In this document: piece by piece, positions 43,939 to 52,111 of the stretch
Layout: every line of letters begins with the position of its first letter
How positions within the stretch are numbered: the first letter of the stretch is position 1
Source of the DNA: Saprospiraceae bacterium
GTDB lineage: Bacteria; Bacteroidota; Bacteroidia; Chitinophagales; Saprospiraceae
Direction of reading: 5' to 3'
Assembly (NCBI GenBank): GCA_016714985.1
Contig: JADKBS010000012.1
Span: forward strand, 62,001-126,000
Length of the DNA stretch: 64,000 bases
Position numbers and translations under genes: made by a program
The notes under the pieces: model-generated
Database searches by the model: none
Told to the model about the DNA's origin: nothing
Seen by the model: only the letters and a program-made list of their open reading frames with translations

Positions 43939-45705
43939 ATGAAAACAACCATTGCCTTATTTCTTGCCTTATCCATTTCATCGAGCCTTAAGGCTCAAAA
44001 GACAGATTACGACTGGCTGTTTGGGTTCTGCCTTGGCTGCCAGCCAACAGATTCCATCAATGGAATGTGCCATTTTGACTTTAATGAAAAACCAGCTTCC
44101 GCGTACAGAGAGAACATTGATTTCAGTATTTTCCAATGCAATGTTTCTGCCAGTGATGCAGCGGGCAACCTGCTATTCTATTCCAATTGTGTGGACATAT
44201 TCAATGCTGCAAACGAAAAAATGAGCAACAGCAATGGATTCAACAATTACCCTTTCCATGATGGCTATTTGGAAGGGCTGCCAATGGCACAAGGAATGAT
44301 AGCGTTCGAATCGCCGGGCAACCCCAGCGAGTTCTTCGTCTTACACATGAAAATGGATATTGAACCTTTGCAGAATGAGTTGCTTTCTTTTGGCGTAGGC
44401 CTTTATTTCTCAAAGATTGACATGAACGGCGATGGCGGCCTCGGCCAGATGACAGCAAAGGGGATACCTGTCATTGTGGACACGCTTGCAAGAGGGGGGT
44501 TATTACCGCCACCCGCCACGCCAATGGAAGGGACTGGTGGGTACTTGTGCCTGAGTTCAACAGCAATAGTTATTACAGGGTATTGGTTACACCAGACGGA
44601 CCGCAAGTCGTGGGAAGCCAAATAGTGGGCGACACAACAATTAGTGGTTTTCAACAAGCGGTCTTCTCGCCTGACGGAAATTGGTATTCCCGCAATTCCA
44701 TCATTTTCAGCCCAAATATTGACGACTATATTGACATATATCGGTTCGACCGATGCAGTGGACTATTGAGCGACCATTTGAGGTTTCCCTACGGTAATAA
44801 TGTAGCAGCAGGGAGTGGTGCCTCTATATCCCCAAACAGTAGGTTCCTTTATGCTACCCATGCAACTGAAGTTTATCAATACGATTTAGAGGCGGACGAA
44901 ATTGAGGCTTCAAAAGTAATTGTTGCAGTATTGGACGGCTTCACTGATTTTGGGTTGCCTACGAACTTCCATATGAGCCAATCGGCGCCTGACGGTAAAA
45001 TTTATGTCACAACTGGACATGGCCTCCGTTACATGCACCGCATCAACCAGCCCAACCTGCTGGGTTTGGCCTGCGACTTCGAGCAGCACGCCATCAAGCT
45101 GCCCATTGTACACGGCACGGGCACGCCCAACTTCCCCAACTACCGCCTCGGCCGCTCGATGGCTCGCCCTGCGACACGCTCGGCATCGACAAACACCCGC
45201 TGGCGGGCTTCCACATGATGTGGACACTTTGGAACTGCTCAAAGTGGCCTTTACTGATGTGTCGTGGTACGAGCCGGAGGTATGGCACTGGGATTTTGGG
45301 GATGGCAGCACCTCCAGCGAGGTGAACCCAGTGCATGTTTTTCCTGCTTCGGGGACTTACACGGTGTGCATGACCGTGAGCAACCAATATAGCAGTGACA
45401 CGGTTTGCAGGGAGGTGACGGTCGGCGTATCCGCTACGGAGGGCGAAAACGGTCTGAAGGAAGCAATCAGGTTTTTTCCTAACCCTGCTCATTTAGCATG
45501 TAATATTTTGATTAGTGAAGATGTCTTGCTAGGGGAGGGAGTGTTGCGGATTTACACAGCTATGGGCCAGCCCGTACACACCCAACGCCTGATGGCTGGC
45601 TGGAGCGTGGTGGGCTTGGAGGGGCTGGCGAAGGGGATGTATTTTTGGGAGGTGCGGGACAATGATAGGGTGCTGGGCACGGGGAAGTTGGTGAAGGTGG
45701 AGTGA
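43939..45705 (+). pseudogene. Secreted propeller-PKD protein (paralogue B), three one-base deletions
   Basis: ATG 43939 gives a signal peptide (MKTTIALFLALSISSSLKA) and the family start QKTDYDWLFGF. Comparison with paralogue A shows three lost bases: one G in the run at 44494-44499 (seven expected), one C near 45152, and one base near 45214. Correcting them gives a complete chain: propeller, PKD domain nearly identical to that of A, and a sorting domain ending GTGKLVKVE that nearly equals that of paralogue C. B is thus a mosaic of its two neighbours. All breaks are single-base losses in an otherwise well kept sequence. Confidence 0.82.
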
Positions 45706-45708
45706 GGC

Positions 45709-46059
45709 ATGGACCACAAACCTACCTATTATTGCCTGCGCACTGCGGCGTCACGCCTGTCGGAGACAGGCCGATACGGGGTTCAAGTCGGAGACGTTGA
45801 ACCAGCGGGTGAATCTCCAAATGTCTCACTTTTCCCAAACCCAGCCCAGAACGAGCTATTTATATCTTTGGATACTCAAGCGAAAGGAGATTACGCTTTG
45901 TCCATTGTGGACATGAATGGGAAGTTGGTAAAACTTGTAAAATTGACAACTGGCCAGAACAAAGTCGGGATTGAAAATATTCCGAACGGAGTTTACTTAG
46001 CCAAAGTTGGCAATAACCAAATCATCGCATTTAAAACTAAGTTTGTAGTTGTTCGTTAA
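45709..46059 (+). CDS. Orphan T9SS sorting domain after paralogue B
   Basis: The frame from ATG 45709 (116 codons) has an N-terminal part without domain character (MDHKPTYYCLRTAASRLSET) and then a complete sorting domain: SLFPNPAQNELFISLD, YALSIVDMNGKLVKLV and the end TKFVVVR. It has no signal peptide, so it cannot be exported as it stands. It begins three bases after the stop of paralogue B. The best reading is a left-over C-terminus, perhaps the former end of B before the present one was exchanged. A terminator follows. Confidence 0.6.
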   Translation: MDHKPTYYCLRTAASRLSETGRYGVQVGDVEPAGESPNVSLFPNPAQNELFISLDTQAKGDYALSIVDMNGKLVKLVKLTTGQNKVGIENIPNGVYLAKVGNNQIIAFKTKFVVVR

Positions 46060-46078
46060 CAAAAAAAGCATTTTCTTT

Positions 46079-46117
46079 CCTAGGGCAACCAATTCAATTT
46101 GAGATGGTTGCCCTAGG
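46079..46117 (+). terminator. Terminator between orphan sorting domain and paralogue C
   Basis: A perfect 13-bp stem (CCTAGGGCAACCA with TGGTTGCCCTAGG) and a 13-nt loop, followed by CATTTTTAAAA. Confidence 0.75.
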
Positions 46118-46141
46118 CATTTTTAAAATAAACAAGGCTTT

Positions 46142-47914
46142 ATGAAGAAACTGATTACTTCATTACTACTGTTATTTTCAGTCTTTTCAATCGCTCAGAA
46201 AACTGATTTTGATTGGTTGATGGGAGGAAAGCCATTTGCAGACCCCAGCGATACAACGCATGGCATCACCCATCTCAACTTCAACCAAAACGAGTTGGAG
46301 GTCTATCGGGAAGCCACCATTAAAATGGAATTTGCAGAATGTAATTTGAGCGTTTGCGATAGTGACGGCAAATTGATTTTCTATTCCAACTGCGAGGAAA
46401 TCTTCAATGCCAACCATGAAACCATGGAAAACAGTGAAGGTTTCAACGACTATCCTTTTCATCTGGGCTATGATGGGCTGCCGACCTTGCAGGGCATTTT
46501 AGGGTTTCAATCTGTTTCAAACCCAGACCAATATTACCTTGTCCATTCAAGAATAGACTACAAAGAATTCAATGGCGAATATTATGGGATTCTGATAGGT
46601 ATATACTATACTAAAATCGACATGGAAGGAGATGGAGGGTTGGGAATGGTTGTGGAAAAAGATGTCACGATTGTTGAAGATACACTAAACTATGGCATGT
46701 TGACTGCCACCCGCCACGCCAACGGCAGGGACTGGTGGATTCTCTCACAAGAACTCAACAGCAACCGATGCCTAAGGGTGCTTTTAGACCCAACCGGGTT
46801 CCATGTATTACCAAGCCAAGCAGTTGGAGAAACGGTCAGTTCGATAGGTTTAGGTCAAGCTTGTTTTTCCCCTGACGGTTCACGGTACGTCAGGAACATG
46901 ATGCTCGGAGGGACAGCCGATGATGATTATATTGACATCTATGATTTCGATAGGTGCACAGGGCTTTTGAGCAACCATGTCAGGTTTCCCTATGGCAGCG
47001 GTGTATTGTTGGGAGGGGGCGCTGCCATATCGCCAAACAACAGGTTTATGTATGCTGCCCATAGAAACCATGTTTACCAGTATGACCTTTGGGCTTCAGA
47101 TGTTATTGGGAGCAAAGATACAGTCGCCGTTTATGATGGGTTCCTTGACCAAGGTTGGAATGCCACCAGCTTTTACATGGCACAAGCTGCACCGGATGGC
47201 AAGATTTATATCAATACCACGGTTGGCACCCATTATCTCCATATTGTTGAGAACCCGAATGAGAAAGGTGCCGCTTGTAACTTAAGGCAGCGTGGAGTTT
47301 TTCTACCTACTATTAATTTTTATAGTATCCCCAACTTCCCAAACTACCGCCTCGGGCCCCTCGACGGCAGCCCCTGCGATACCCTCGGCCTCGACAACCA
47401 CCCCGTGGCCTTTTACCGCTACGACCAAGATACTACCGACTACCTCAGCGTCCGCTTCACCGACCTGAGCTACTACGAACCAACCGAGTGGTTTTGGGAC
47501 TTCGGCGACCACACCACCAGCAACAACCCCAACCCCATCCATGAGTTCCCCAGCGATGGCACCTACGAGGTGTGCCTGACGGTGAGCAACCAATACGACA
47601 CGAGCAGCTTCTGCCGCACGCTCATCATCGGAACGGGCATCAGCGCCACCACCGAGGCCCAGCCCTTGGATCTCGTCAGCGTTTTCCCCAACCCCGCCAG
47701 CACGGCCACCAACTTCCGCCTCGGCGGGGACTACCTGCCACGGGCGGCCATGCTCAGGCTCTACTCGGCCACGGGCCAGCCCGTGCGCTCGCAGCGCCTG
47801 CTGGCCGGCTGGAGCGTGGTGGGTTTGGAGGGACTGGCGAAGGGGATGTATTTTTGGGAGGTAAGGGACAATGATAGGGTGCTGGGCACGGGGAAGTTGG
47901 TGAAAGTGGAGTGA
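46142..47914 (+). CDS. Secreted propeller-PKD protein with T9SS sorting domain (paralogue C)
   Basis: The 590-residue protein starts with a signal peptide (MKKLITSLLLLFSVFSIA) and QKTDFDWLMGG. The propeller has the same repeated motifs as A and B (LIFYSNCEEIFNANHETM, ATRHANGRDWWILSQELNSN, QACFSPDGSRYVRN, GGGAAISPNNRFMYAAH). The PKD domain (WFWDFGDHTTSNNPNPIHEF) is diverged from those of A and B and very GC-rich. The sorting domain (SVFPNPASTATNFRLGGDYL to GTGKLVKVE) is of the second type. Intact gene; it ends the tandem array and is followed by low-complexity sequence. Confidence 0.88.
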   Translation: MKKLITSLLLLFSVFSIAQKTDFDWLMGGKPFADPSDTTHGITHLNFNQNELEVYREATIKMEFAECNLSVCDSDGKLIFYSNCEEIFNANHETMENSEGFNDYPFHLGYDGLPTLQGILGFQSVSNPDQYYLVHSRIDYKEFNGEYYGILIGIYYTKIDMEGDGGLGMVVEKDVTIVEDTLNYGMLTATRHANGRDWWILSQELNSNRCLRVLLDPTGFHVLPSQAVGETVSSIGLGQACFSPDGSRYVRNMMLGGTADDDYIDIYDFDRCTGLLSNHVRFPYGSGVLLGGGAAISPNNRFMYAAHRNHVYQYDLWASDVIGSKDTVAVYDGFLDQGWNATSFYMAQAAPDGKIYINTTVGTHYLHIVENPNEKGAACNLRQRGVFLPTINFYSIPNFPNYRLGPLDGSPCDTLGLDNHPVAFYRYDQDTTDYLSVRFTDLSYYEPTEWFWDFGDHTTSNNPNPIHEFPSDGTYEVCLTVSNQYDTSSFCRTLIIGTGISATTEAQPLDLVSVFPNPASTATNFRLGGDYLPRAAMLRLYSATGQPVRSQRLLAGWSVVGLEGLAKGMYFWEVRDNDRVLGTGKLVKVE

Positions 47915-48027
47915 GGAGCAATGGAGTTTCAAGGCAATAAGGAGAAATTAGGAAATTGGGAATTTGGGAAATTGGAAATTGCCAATCAAAATCTTTCTGG
48001 CCATACCATTGTTGTTTAGACAAATTC

Positions 48028-48035
48028 TACATTTG
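48028..48035 (+). promoter_or_regulatory. Putative -7 element before the ferredoxin gene
   Basis: TACATTTG fits TAnnTTTG and lies 16 bases before the ferredoxin ATG at 48052. A matching -33 element is not obvious. Confidence 0.4.
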
Positions 48036-48051
48036 CGCAATTTTTAAAACT

Positions 48052-48393
48052 ATGGCCACGATAAAATTCACTTTCGAGGATAAGTCCATTGCCCCGGTCA
48101 CCGTCAACGACGTGCCAGTGGACACGTCCATACTGGAGGTCACCGAAGAAAACGACATCCACCTCAACCACAACTGTGGCGGGGTCTGCGCATGCAGCAC
48201 CTGCCATGTTTACGTGCTTAAAGGCGACGATTACCTGGAGGAAATCTCCGACAAGGAAGAAGACTTTGTGGACCGGGCCATCAACCCCCGTTTGGAGTCG
48301 AGGCTTGGCTGCCAGTGCGTCATCCTTGAGGCAGACGCCGTCATCGAAGTCGAAATCCCCGACCAGCGCCGCATCATTGGACATGAACATTAA
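48052..48393 (+). CDS. 2Fe-2S ferredoxin (adrenodoxin type)
   Basis: The 113-residue protein carries the cluster-binding pattern of adrenodoxin/Isc ferredoxins: CGGVCACSTC with three ligands, and a fourth cysteine in LESRLGCQCVI. It transfers single electrons, often for iron-sulfur cluster assembly. The iscX-like gene follows 72 bases later on the same strand, which supports that role. ATG 48052 is preferred to the longer frame because the fold begins there (MATIKFTFED). Confidence 0.93.
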   Translation: MATIKFTFEDKSIAPVTVNDVPVDTSILEVTEENDIHLNHNCGGVCACSTCHVYVLKGDDYLEEISDKEEDFVDRAINPRLESRLGCQCVILEADAVIEVEIPDQRRIIGHEH

Positions 48394-48465
48394 AGCGGTT
48401 GACGGTTGACGGACAACGGTTGACGGGCATTCATCATTTATCATTCATCCTTTATCATTCAACGA

Positions 48466-48711
48466 ATGGCATTCAAAGACATAGAAGACCTCCCCATCCA
48501 TTGGAAAGACCACGAGGACATCGCCATGAAGCTCTATGAGCGTTTCGGCGGCGAGTTCAACGAGGGCAAAATCTACCGCATCCGCTTCACCGAACTCATC
48601 GAATGGGTGCTCGAAATCCCTACCTTCGCCGGGGCAAGGGAAGATTGTACCGAAGCCCACCTCGAACAAATCCAGGCAAAATGGGTGTACGAGTGGCGGG
48701 ACAACCACTAG
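48466..48711 (+). CDS. iscX: IscX-type Fe-S cluster assembly protein
   Basis: The 81-residue acidic protein (HWKDHEDIAMKLYERFGGEF, IRFTELIEWVLEIPTFAG, EAHLEQIQAKWVYEWRD) matches IscX: conserved tryptophans, the RFTEL..W core, and the C-terminal LEQIQ..W helix. IscX binds the cysteine desulfurase IscS and tunes cluster synthesis with frataxin. It follows the ferredoxin gene, as in isc clusters; the other isc genes are not in the window. Confidence 0.88.
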   Translation: MAFKDIEDLPIHWKDHEDIAMKLYERFGGEFNEGKIYRIRFTELIEWVLEIPTFAGAREDCTEAHLEQIQAKWVYEWRDNH

Positions 48712-48901
48712 TTGGCAGTTAACAGTTGTGCGTCAGTTTTGAGGGGGGGCTGCAACCTTGGCCTAGACTGCCGAACTAATCAGACTGCAAACTGACTGCC
48801 CACTGCCAACTGGCAACTGTCGAACTTTCAAACCGACTGTCGAACCAAACCGACTGCCGACTGACTGCAAACTGCCAACTGACGAACTGTCGAACTTTCA
48901 A
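48712..48901. repeat. Low-complexity gap made of AACTG/GACTGCC words
   Basis: Repeated short words (ACTGCCAACTG, CGAACTGTCGAACTTTCAAA appearing twice) fill the gap between iscX and kdsC and run up to one base before the kdsC ATG. Confidence 0.7.
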
Positions 48902-49447
48902 ATGTATCCACCGAACAACGACGAACGATTCCACCATGCGGGCAATATCCTGAGCCGTTTCAAGGATATCCACACCTTTATTTTTGATGTGGACGGTGTG
49001 CTGACCAACGGGCAGGTGCAGGTTACCGAGCGGGGCGAGCTGCTCCGCACCATGAGTGTGCGTGATGGCCAGGCCCTGCGCATGGCGGTAGAGGAAGGCT
49101 ATCGTATCCTAATCATCACCCGTGGCAAGTCGGAGGGAGTGTCCATCCGATTGAAAGACCTCGGCATCCTTGATGTGCTGAACAACGTTCAGAACAAGCT
49201 CAAAGCTTACGAGGAGTTCCTCGATGCGTACGCCCTTGACGAGGACGGCATCCTCTACATGGGCGACGACCTGCCCGATTTCGAGGTCATGCGCCGGGTT
49301 GGGCTGCCTGCCTGTCCCGCCGATGCCGTGCCCGAAATCCGGGAAATCAGCCATTATATTTCCCCACTGAAAGGCGGCGATGGCTGCGCCCGTGATGTGA
49401 TTGAGAAAGTGATGAAATTGAATGGTACTTGGCCTAGCTTTGGATGA
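48902..49447 (+). CDS. kdsC: KDO 8-phosphate phosphatase (KdsC-type HAD enzyme)
   Basis: The 181-residue protein has the HAD motifs FIFDVDGVLTNG (nucleophile Asp), ITRGKSEGV in the second motif region and MGDDLPDFEVM (motif IV). The length, the early position of motif I and the absence of a cap fit KdsC, which makes 3-deoxy-D-manno-octulosonate for the LPS core. The end LKGGDGCARDVIEKVM also fits. It overlaps the prenyltransferase gene by four bases (ATGA), so the two are translated together. Confidence 0.9.
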   Translation: MYPPNNDERFHHAGNILSRFKDIHTFIFDVDGVLTNGQVQVTERGELLRTMSVRDGQALRMAVEEGYRILIITRGKSEGVSIRLKDLGILDVLNNVQNKLKAYEEFLDAYALDEDGILYMGDDLPDFEVMRRVGLPACPADAVPEIREISHYISPLKGGDGCARDVIEKVMKLNGTWPSFG

Positions 49448-50373
49448 TGAACCTTGCTTCTTTCCTCAAGCTGGTTCGCTTCCCCAACCTCGCCATTGTT
49501 GCGCTCACGCAATACCTGATGCAGTACCTGGTACTAGTGCCAGCTTTGAAGGCTGCTGGGCTTTCGCCCAATCTTTTCCCGGTTGAATTTACGTTGCTGG
49601 TGCTCACAACCGTGTTCATCGCTGCTGGTGGGTACCTAATCAACGACTTGTTGGACTATGAAGCCGACTTGATCAACAAGCCCGACTCGGTCTTTGTCAA
49701 CCGGGTTTTTGCTAAGCAAACAGTATGGGTTTTTTATTGGGCTTCCATTTTGATCAGCTTCGCAATGGCTTGGTACTTGGATTTTTATTTGCACAAGTTG
49801 CCGATGGTGGCCATCCAAGTTGGCATTGTTTCCTTGCTTTATCTTTATTCAAAATGGTTCAAGAAAATGCCGCTCATTGGCAATCTAGCAGTTGCTGCCT
49901 TTTGCGCATGGGTGGCTGGCATTGTGCTGTTCGCTGATTGGGCACAAGTTTCAAAAATGGGGCAGCAGGGTAGGGAAGTAGCCGTGCTATTTGGTGGCTA
50001 CGGCTGGTTCGCCTTCGCATCTACCTTACTGAGGGAAATTGTAAAGGATATGGAAGACATGGAAGGCGACGCCCAACTTGGCCTTCAGACCCTGCCCATC
50101 CGTTTTGGGAAAAACACCGCAAAAAAATGGGCGATTGGCGTAGGGGTGGCCCTGTTGTTTTCGCTTCTATGGTTTGTGCGTTGGCTGGTGCAAAGGCAGC
50201 AGTTCATCAGTGCGGGGTTCACGGTTTTTGGGGTAGGGGTGCCCTTGGCATACCTGCTTTATTCCATCCAAAAAGCAAACAAGAAAATCGATTATTCCAA
50301 GGCGAGCCGAATGGCCAAAATCGTGATGCTACTGGGGCTTATCTTGTTGGTGGTTTGTAAAATGGCTTCATGA
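49444..50373 (+). CDS. UbiA family prenyltransferase
   Basis: The 309-residue protein has eight to nine membrane helices and the two Asp-rich motifs of UbiA enzymes: NDLLDYEADLINKPD and KDMEDMEGDAQLG. In Bacteroidota this UbiA type is often annotated as geranylgeranylglycerol-phosphate geranylgeranyltransferase; other prenyl acceptors are possible. ATG 49444 or ATG 49447 could be the start. The gene is coupled to kdsC. Its stop lies within the palindrome GGCTTCATGAAGCC, directly before the GC-rich element. Confidence 0.85.
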   Translation: MMNLASFLKLVRFPNLAIVALTQYLMQYLVLVPALKAAGLSPNLFPVEFTLLVLTTVFIAAGGYLINDLLDYEADLINKPDSVFVNRVFAKQTVWVFYWASILISFAMAWYLDFYLHKLPMVAIQVGIVSLLYLYSKWFKKMPLIGNLAVAAFCAWVAGIVLFADWAQVSKMGQQGREVAVLFGGYGWFAFASTLLREIVKDMEDMEGDAQLGLQTLPIRFGKNTAKKWAIGVGVALLFSLLWFVRWLVQRQQFISAGFTVFGVGVPLAYLLYSIQKANKKIDYSKASRMAKIVMLLGLILLVVCKMAS

Positions 50374-50377
50374 AGCC

Positions 50378-51116
50378 AGGGCTTTCCTATAAAAATAGGC
50401 TCAATTGTTCGTTGCTCAAGCGGGCGTTGCTGCCTCTTTGTCTGTTTTGCAGGATTCGTCCGTAAAGGGCGGCTCTGCGGGGCCCGGGGGGGGGGCGGCG
50501 GTGAGCCTTCCTGGTGTTGACGTGGCTTCGCCTGCCGCGCGCCCGGCGTCCCTGGCCGTGGTTGCCGTTTTGTGCTGCGCCCGCCGTATGTTGTCGTGCC
50601 GGCCCCGGCTTTTGCGGGTGGGCTCGGGGCGCTTGTCCGCGCCGGTGTTCGCTGCGCGCTGAATCATGCCCGTCTGGCCTTTGTCTCTGGCGGCCGCCCG
50701 GGCGGCGGCGTGCGGCCTTTTTCGCTTCGGGTGCCCGTGCCCGGCGCTCGTCGCTCGCCCGCCCTGGGGCGTTTCACGCCGGGTGGCGTGGCGTCGTCCG
50801 GCGCCCTGGCTCGGGTTGGGTTGGCCCGATCTCAGGGCTGTTGCCCCGGTGGTGTTCGTCAGGTCGTCGTTTTTGCCTGCCTGTGCGTGGGGTGTTGTGC
50901 GGCTGTTGTGGTGCCGTGGGATTGTGGCTTGCTTAAGTAATGATGTCATCCTCCAAAGGTAGCCATCAACTTGAAATCATAATTGAGCCAAAAAATAAAT
51001 GGGCATTATTTTCAAGTGAAGCAGACACTTTGATAGGGCGGGTTTGATAACCCGCCCTATCAAAAGGGGGGCAACCTATCCAAACAAGCCGACTTCAATT
51101 TTTATAGGAAAGCCCT
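50378..51116. other. 739-bp GC-rich, A-depleted segment closed by perfect 19-bp inverted termini
   Basis: AGGGCTTTCCTATAAAAAT at 50378-50396 is repeated exactly, inverted, at 51098-51116. The core (about 50450-50935) is extremely rich in G and C; on the plus strand A is only about one base in twenty, while T remains common. Frames are open on both strands because stops need A (or T on the other strand), so the predicted peptides are composition artefacts. Internal palindromes include GCCGCCCGGGCGGC. The right part (50940-51097) returns to normal composition and holds a strong hairpin. No transposase is encoded. It may be a non-autonomous element or a large structured RNA closed by a terminal helix. 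Confidence 0.7.
51029..51064. terminator. Perfect 16-bp hairpin inside the GC-rich element
   Basis: TTTGATAGGGCGGGTT pairs exactly with AACCCGCCCTATCAAA around a TGAT loop. In either direction it could end transcription, though a long T run is missing. Confidence 0.7.
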
Positions 51117-51359
51117 ATTCATAAAACATATGAATTTTAGCCATTCCCAAAAAACGGTTAAAATATCCACCTCATCAACCAACCATTTCAACTTACAAAG
51201 ACTCCTTTAGAAAAACACCTAACTAATTGATAAACTGTGCTTTTTTGGCATAGTTTTTTGAAAAGAGCGGTGAAAATTCAAACATTGCGCACTAAGTTTG
51301 CGTTATCCATAAAAACCTAAGACATAGTTTCATACAATTAGTGAGAGTAAATGACGCCA

Positions 51360-51393
51360 GCGGCCATCCATGTAGGGTGGCCGCCTTTTTTTT
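51360..51393 (+). terminator. Rho-independent terminator or attenuator ahead of the LuxR-type gene
   Basis: A 10-bp stem (GCGGCCATCC with GGGTGGCCGC), a 5-nt loop and eight T residues. It lies 5 bases before the -7 element of the next gene and about 240 bases after the GC-rich element. The gap 51117-51359 has no coding frame; this terminator would end a transcript from that gap or from the element. Confidence 0.75.
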
Positions 51394-51397
51394 GCCC

Positions 51398-51405
51398 TAT
51401 ATTTG
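51398..51405 (+). promoter_or_regulatory. Putative -7 element of the LuxR-type gene
   Basis: TATATTTG fits TAnnTTTG. Transcription would start near 51411, so the in-frame TTG at 51403 cannot be the start codon and TTG 51427 is favoured. Confidence 0.45.
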
Positions 51406-51426
51406 CCCAAAAACAGGCAACCAACC

Positions 51427-51876
51427 TTGAAACGTACCATTCTTATCTACGGAATATCGCTTGCGGCACTCACCATGCTGCTGAAGTACGTCGAATACCA
51501 ATTCATCGTCAAGGATTTCAAACTGGAATTCTATGTCGGTGTGGTAGCAGTGTTCTTCACGGGCCTTGGCGTCTGGATGGGCCTGAAATTGACACAACCC
51601 AAAAGGCGACTTGTTGCCGCCAATGTCGCCCCCACAAGCCAAACCCCTTCGCCCATCCTTTCAAACATGGACGCTGCTGCAAAAATCGGCATCAGCAAGC
51701 GGGAACTGGAGGTACTTCAACTCATTTCCGAGGGCCTCTCCAACCAAGAAATCGCCGACCGCCTATTTCTCTCCCTCAACACCGTCAAGACCCACTCCTC
51801 CAACCTCTTCCTAAAACTCGACGTAAAACGTCGCACCCAAGCCATCCAAAAAGCCAAGGATTTGGGAGTGCTATAA
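51427..51876 (+). CDS. Membrane-anchored LuxR-type HTH regulator
   Basis: About 149 residues from TTG 51427 (MKRTILIYGISLAALTMLLKY). Two membrane helices (TILIYGISLAALTMLLKYV and LEFYVGVVAVFFTGLGVWMGL) come first. A linker and a C-terminal GerE/LuxR HTH domain follow (SKRELEVLQLISEGLSNQEIADRLFLSLNTVKTHSSNLF, conserved GLSNQEIA and NTVKTH). It lacks a receiver. Such small membrane HTH proteins occur widely in Bacteroidota, and their signals are unknown. No ATG is available upstream of the membrane helices. Confidence 0.82.
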   Translation: MKRTILIYGISLAALTMLLKYVEYQFIVKDFKLEFYVGVVAVFFTGLGVWMGLKLTQPKRRLVAANVAPTSQTPSPILSNMDAAAKIGISKRELEVLQLISEGLSNQEIADRLFLSLNTVKTHSSNLFLKLDVKRRTQAIQKAKDLGVL

Positions 51877-51901
51877 ACGGTGGACGGTTGACGGCTTACG
51901 G

Positions 51902-52111
51902 CCCACCGTCCCTCGTCCACCGTCTATCGTCCACCGTCCACCGTCTATCGTCTACCGTCCACCGTCCACCGTCCACCGTCTATCGTCTATCGTCTATCGT
52001 CCACCGTCCCTCGTCCACCGTCTATCGTCTATCGTCCACCGTCCACCGTCTATCGTCTATCGTCCACCGTCTATCGTCTATCGTCCACCGTCTATCGTCT
52101 ATCGTCCACCG
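51902..52111. repeat. Tandem heptamer array (TCCACCG / TCTATCG / TCCCTCG)
   Basis: About 30 units of 7 bp, mixed in type, run from after the LuxR-type gene to the stop of the convergent rtcB gene. Related GTCCACCG words occur near 26940-26970. Confidence 0.93.

Noticed and set aside
44490..44505. Programmed frameshift at the G run of paralogue B
   Set aside because: Two more one-base losses occur downstream in the same gene and no stimulatory structure is evident, so programmed shifting does not explain the gene.
50450..50935. A-poor core as the variable region of a diversity-generating retroelement
   Set aside because: No reverse transcriptase gene, no template copy and no C-type-lectin target gene are present; the A-poor tract is also far longer than known variable regions.
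50405..50962. Several open frames on both strands in the GC-rich core, up to 177 codons
   Set aside because: They exist because A (plus strand) or T (minus strand) is nearly absent, which removes stop codons. The peptides are low in hydrophobic residues or pure Gly/Arg/Pro/Ala/Val runs and show no domain.
50371..51125. Target-site duplication around the GC-rich element
   Set aside because: The bases outside the inverted termini (GAAGCC on the left, ATTCAT on the right) do not match, so transposition cannot be claimed from flanks.
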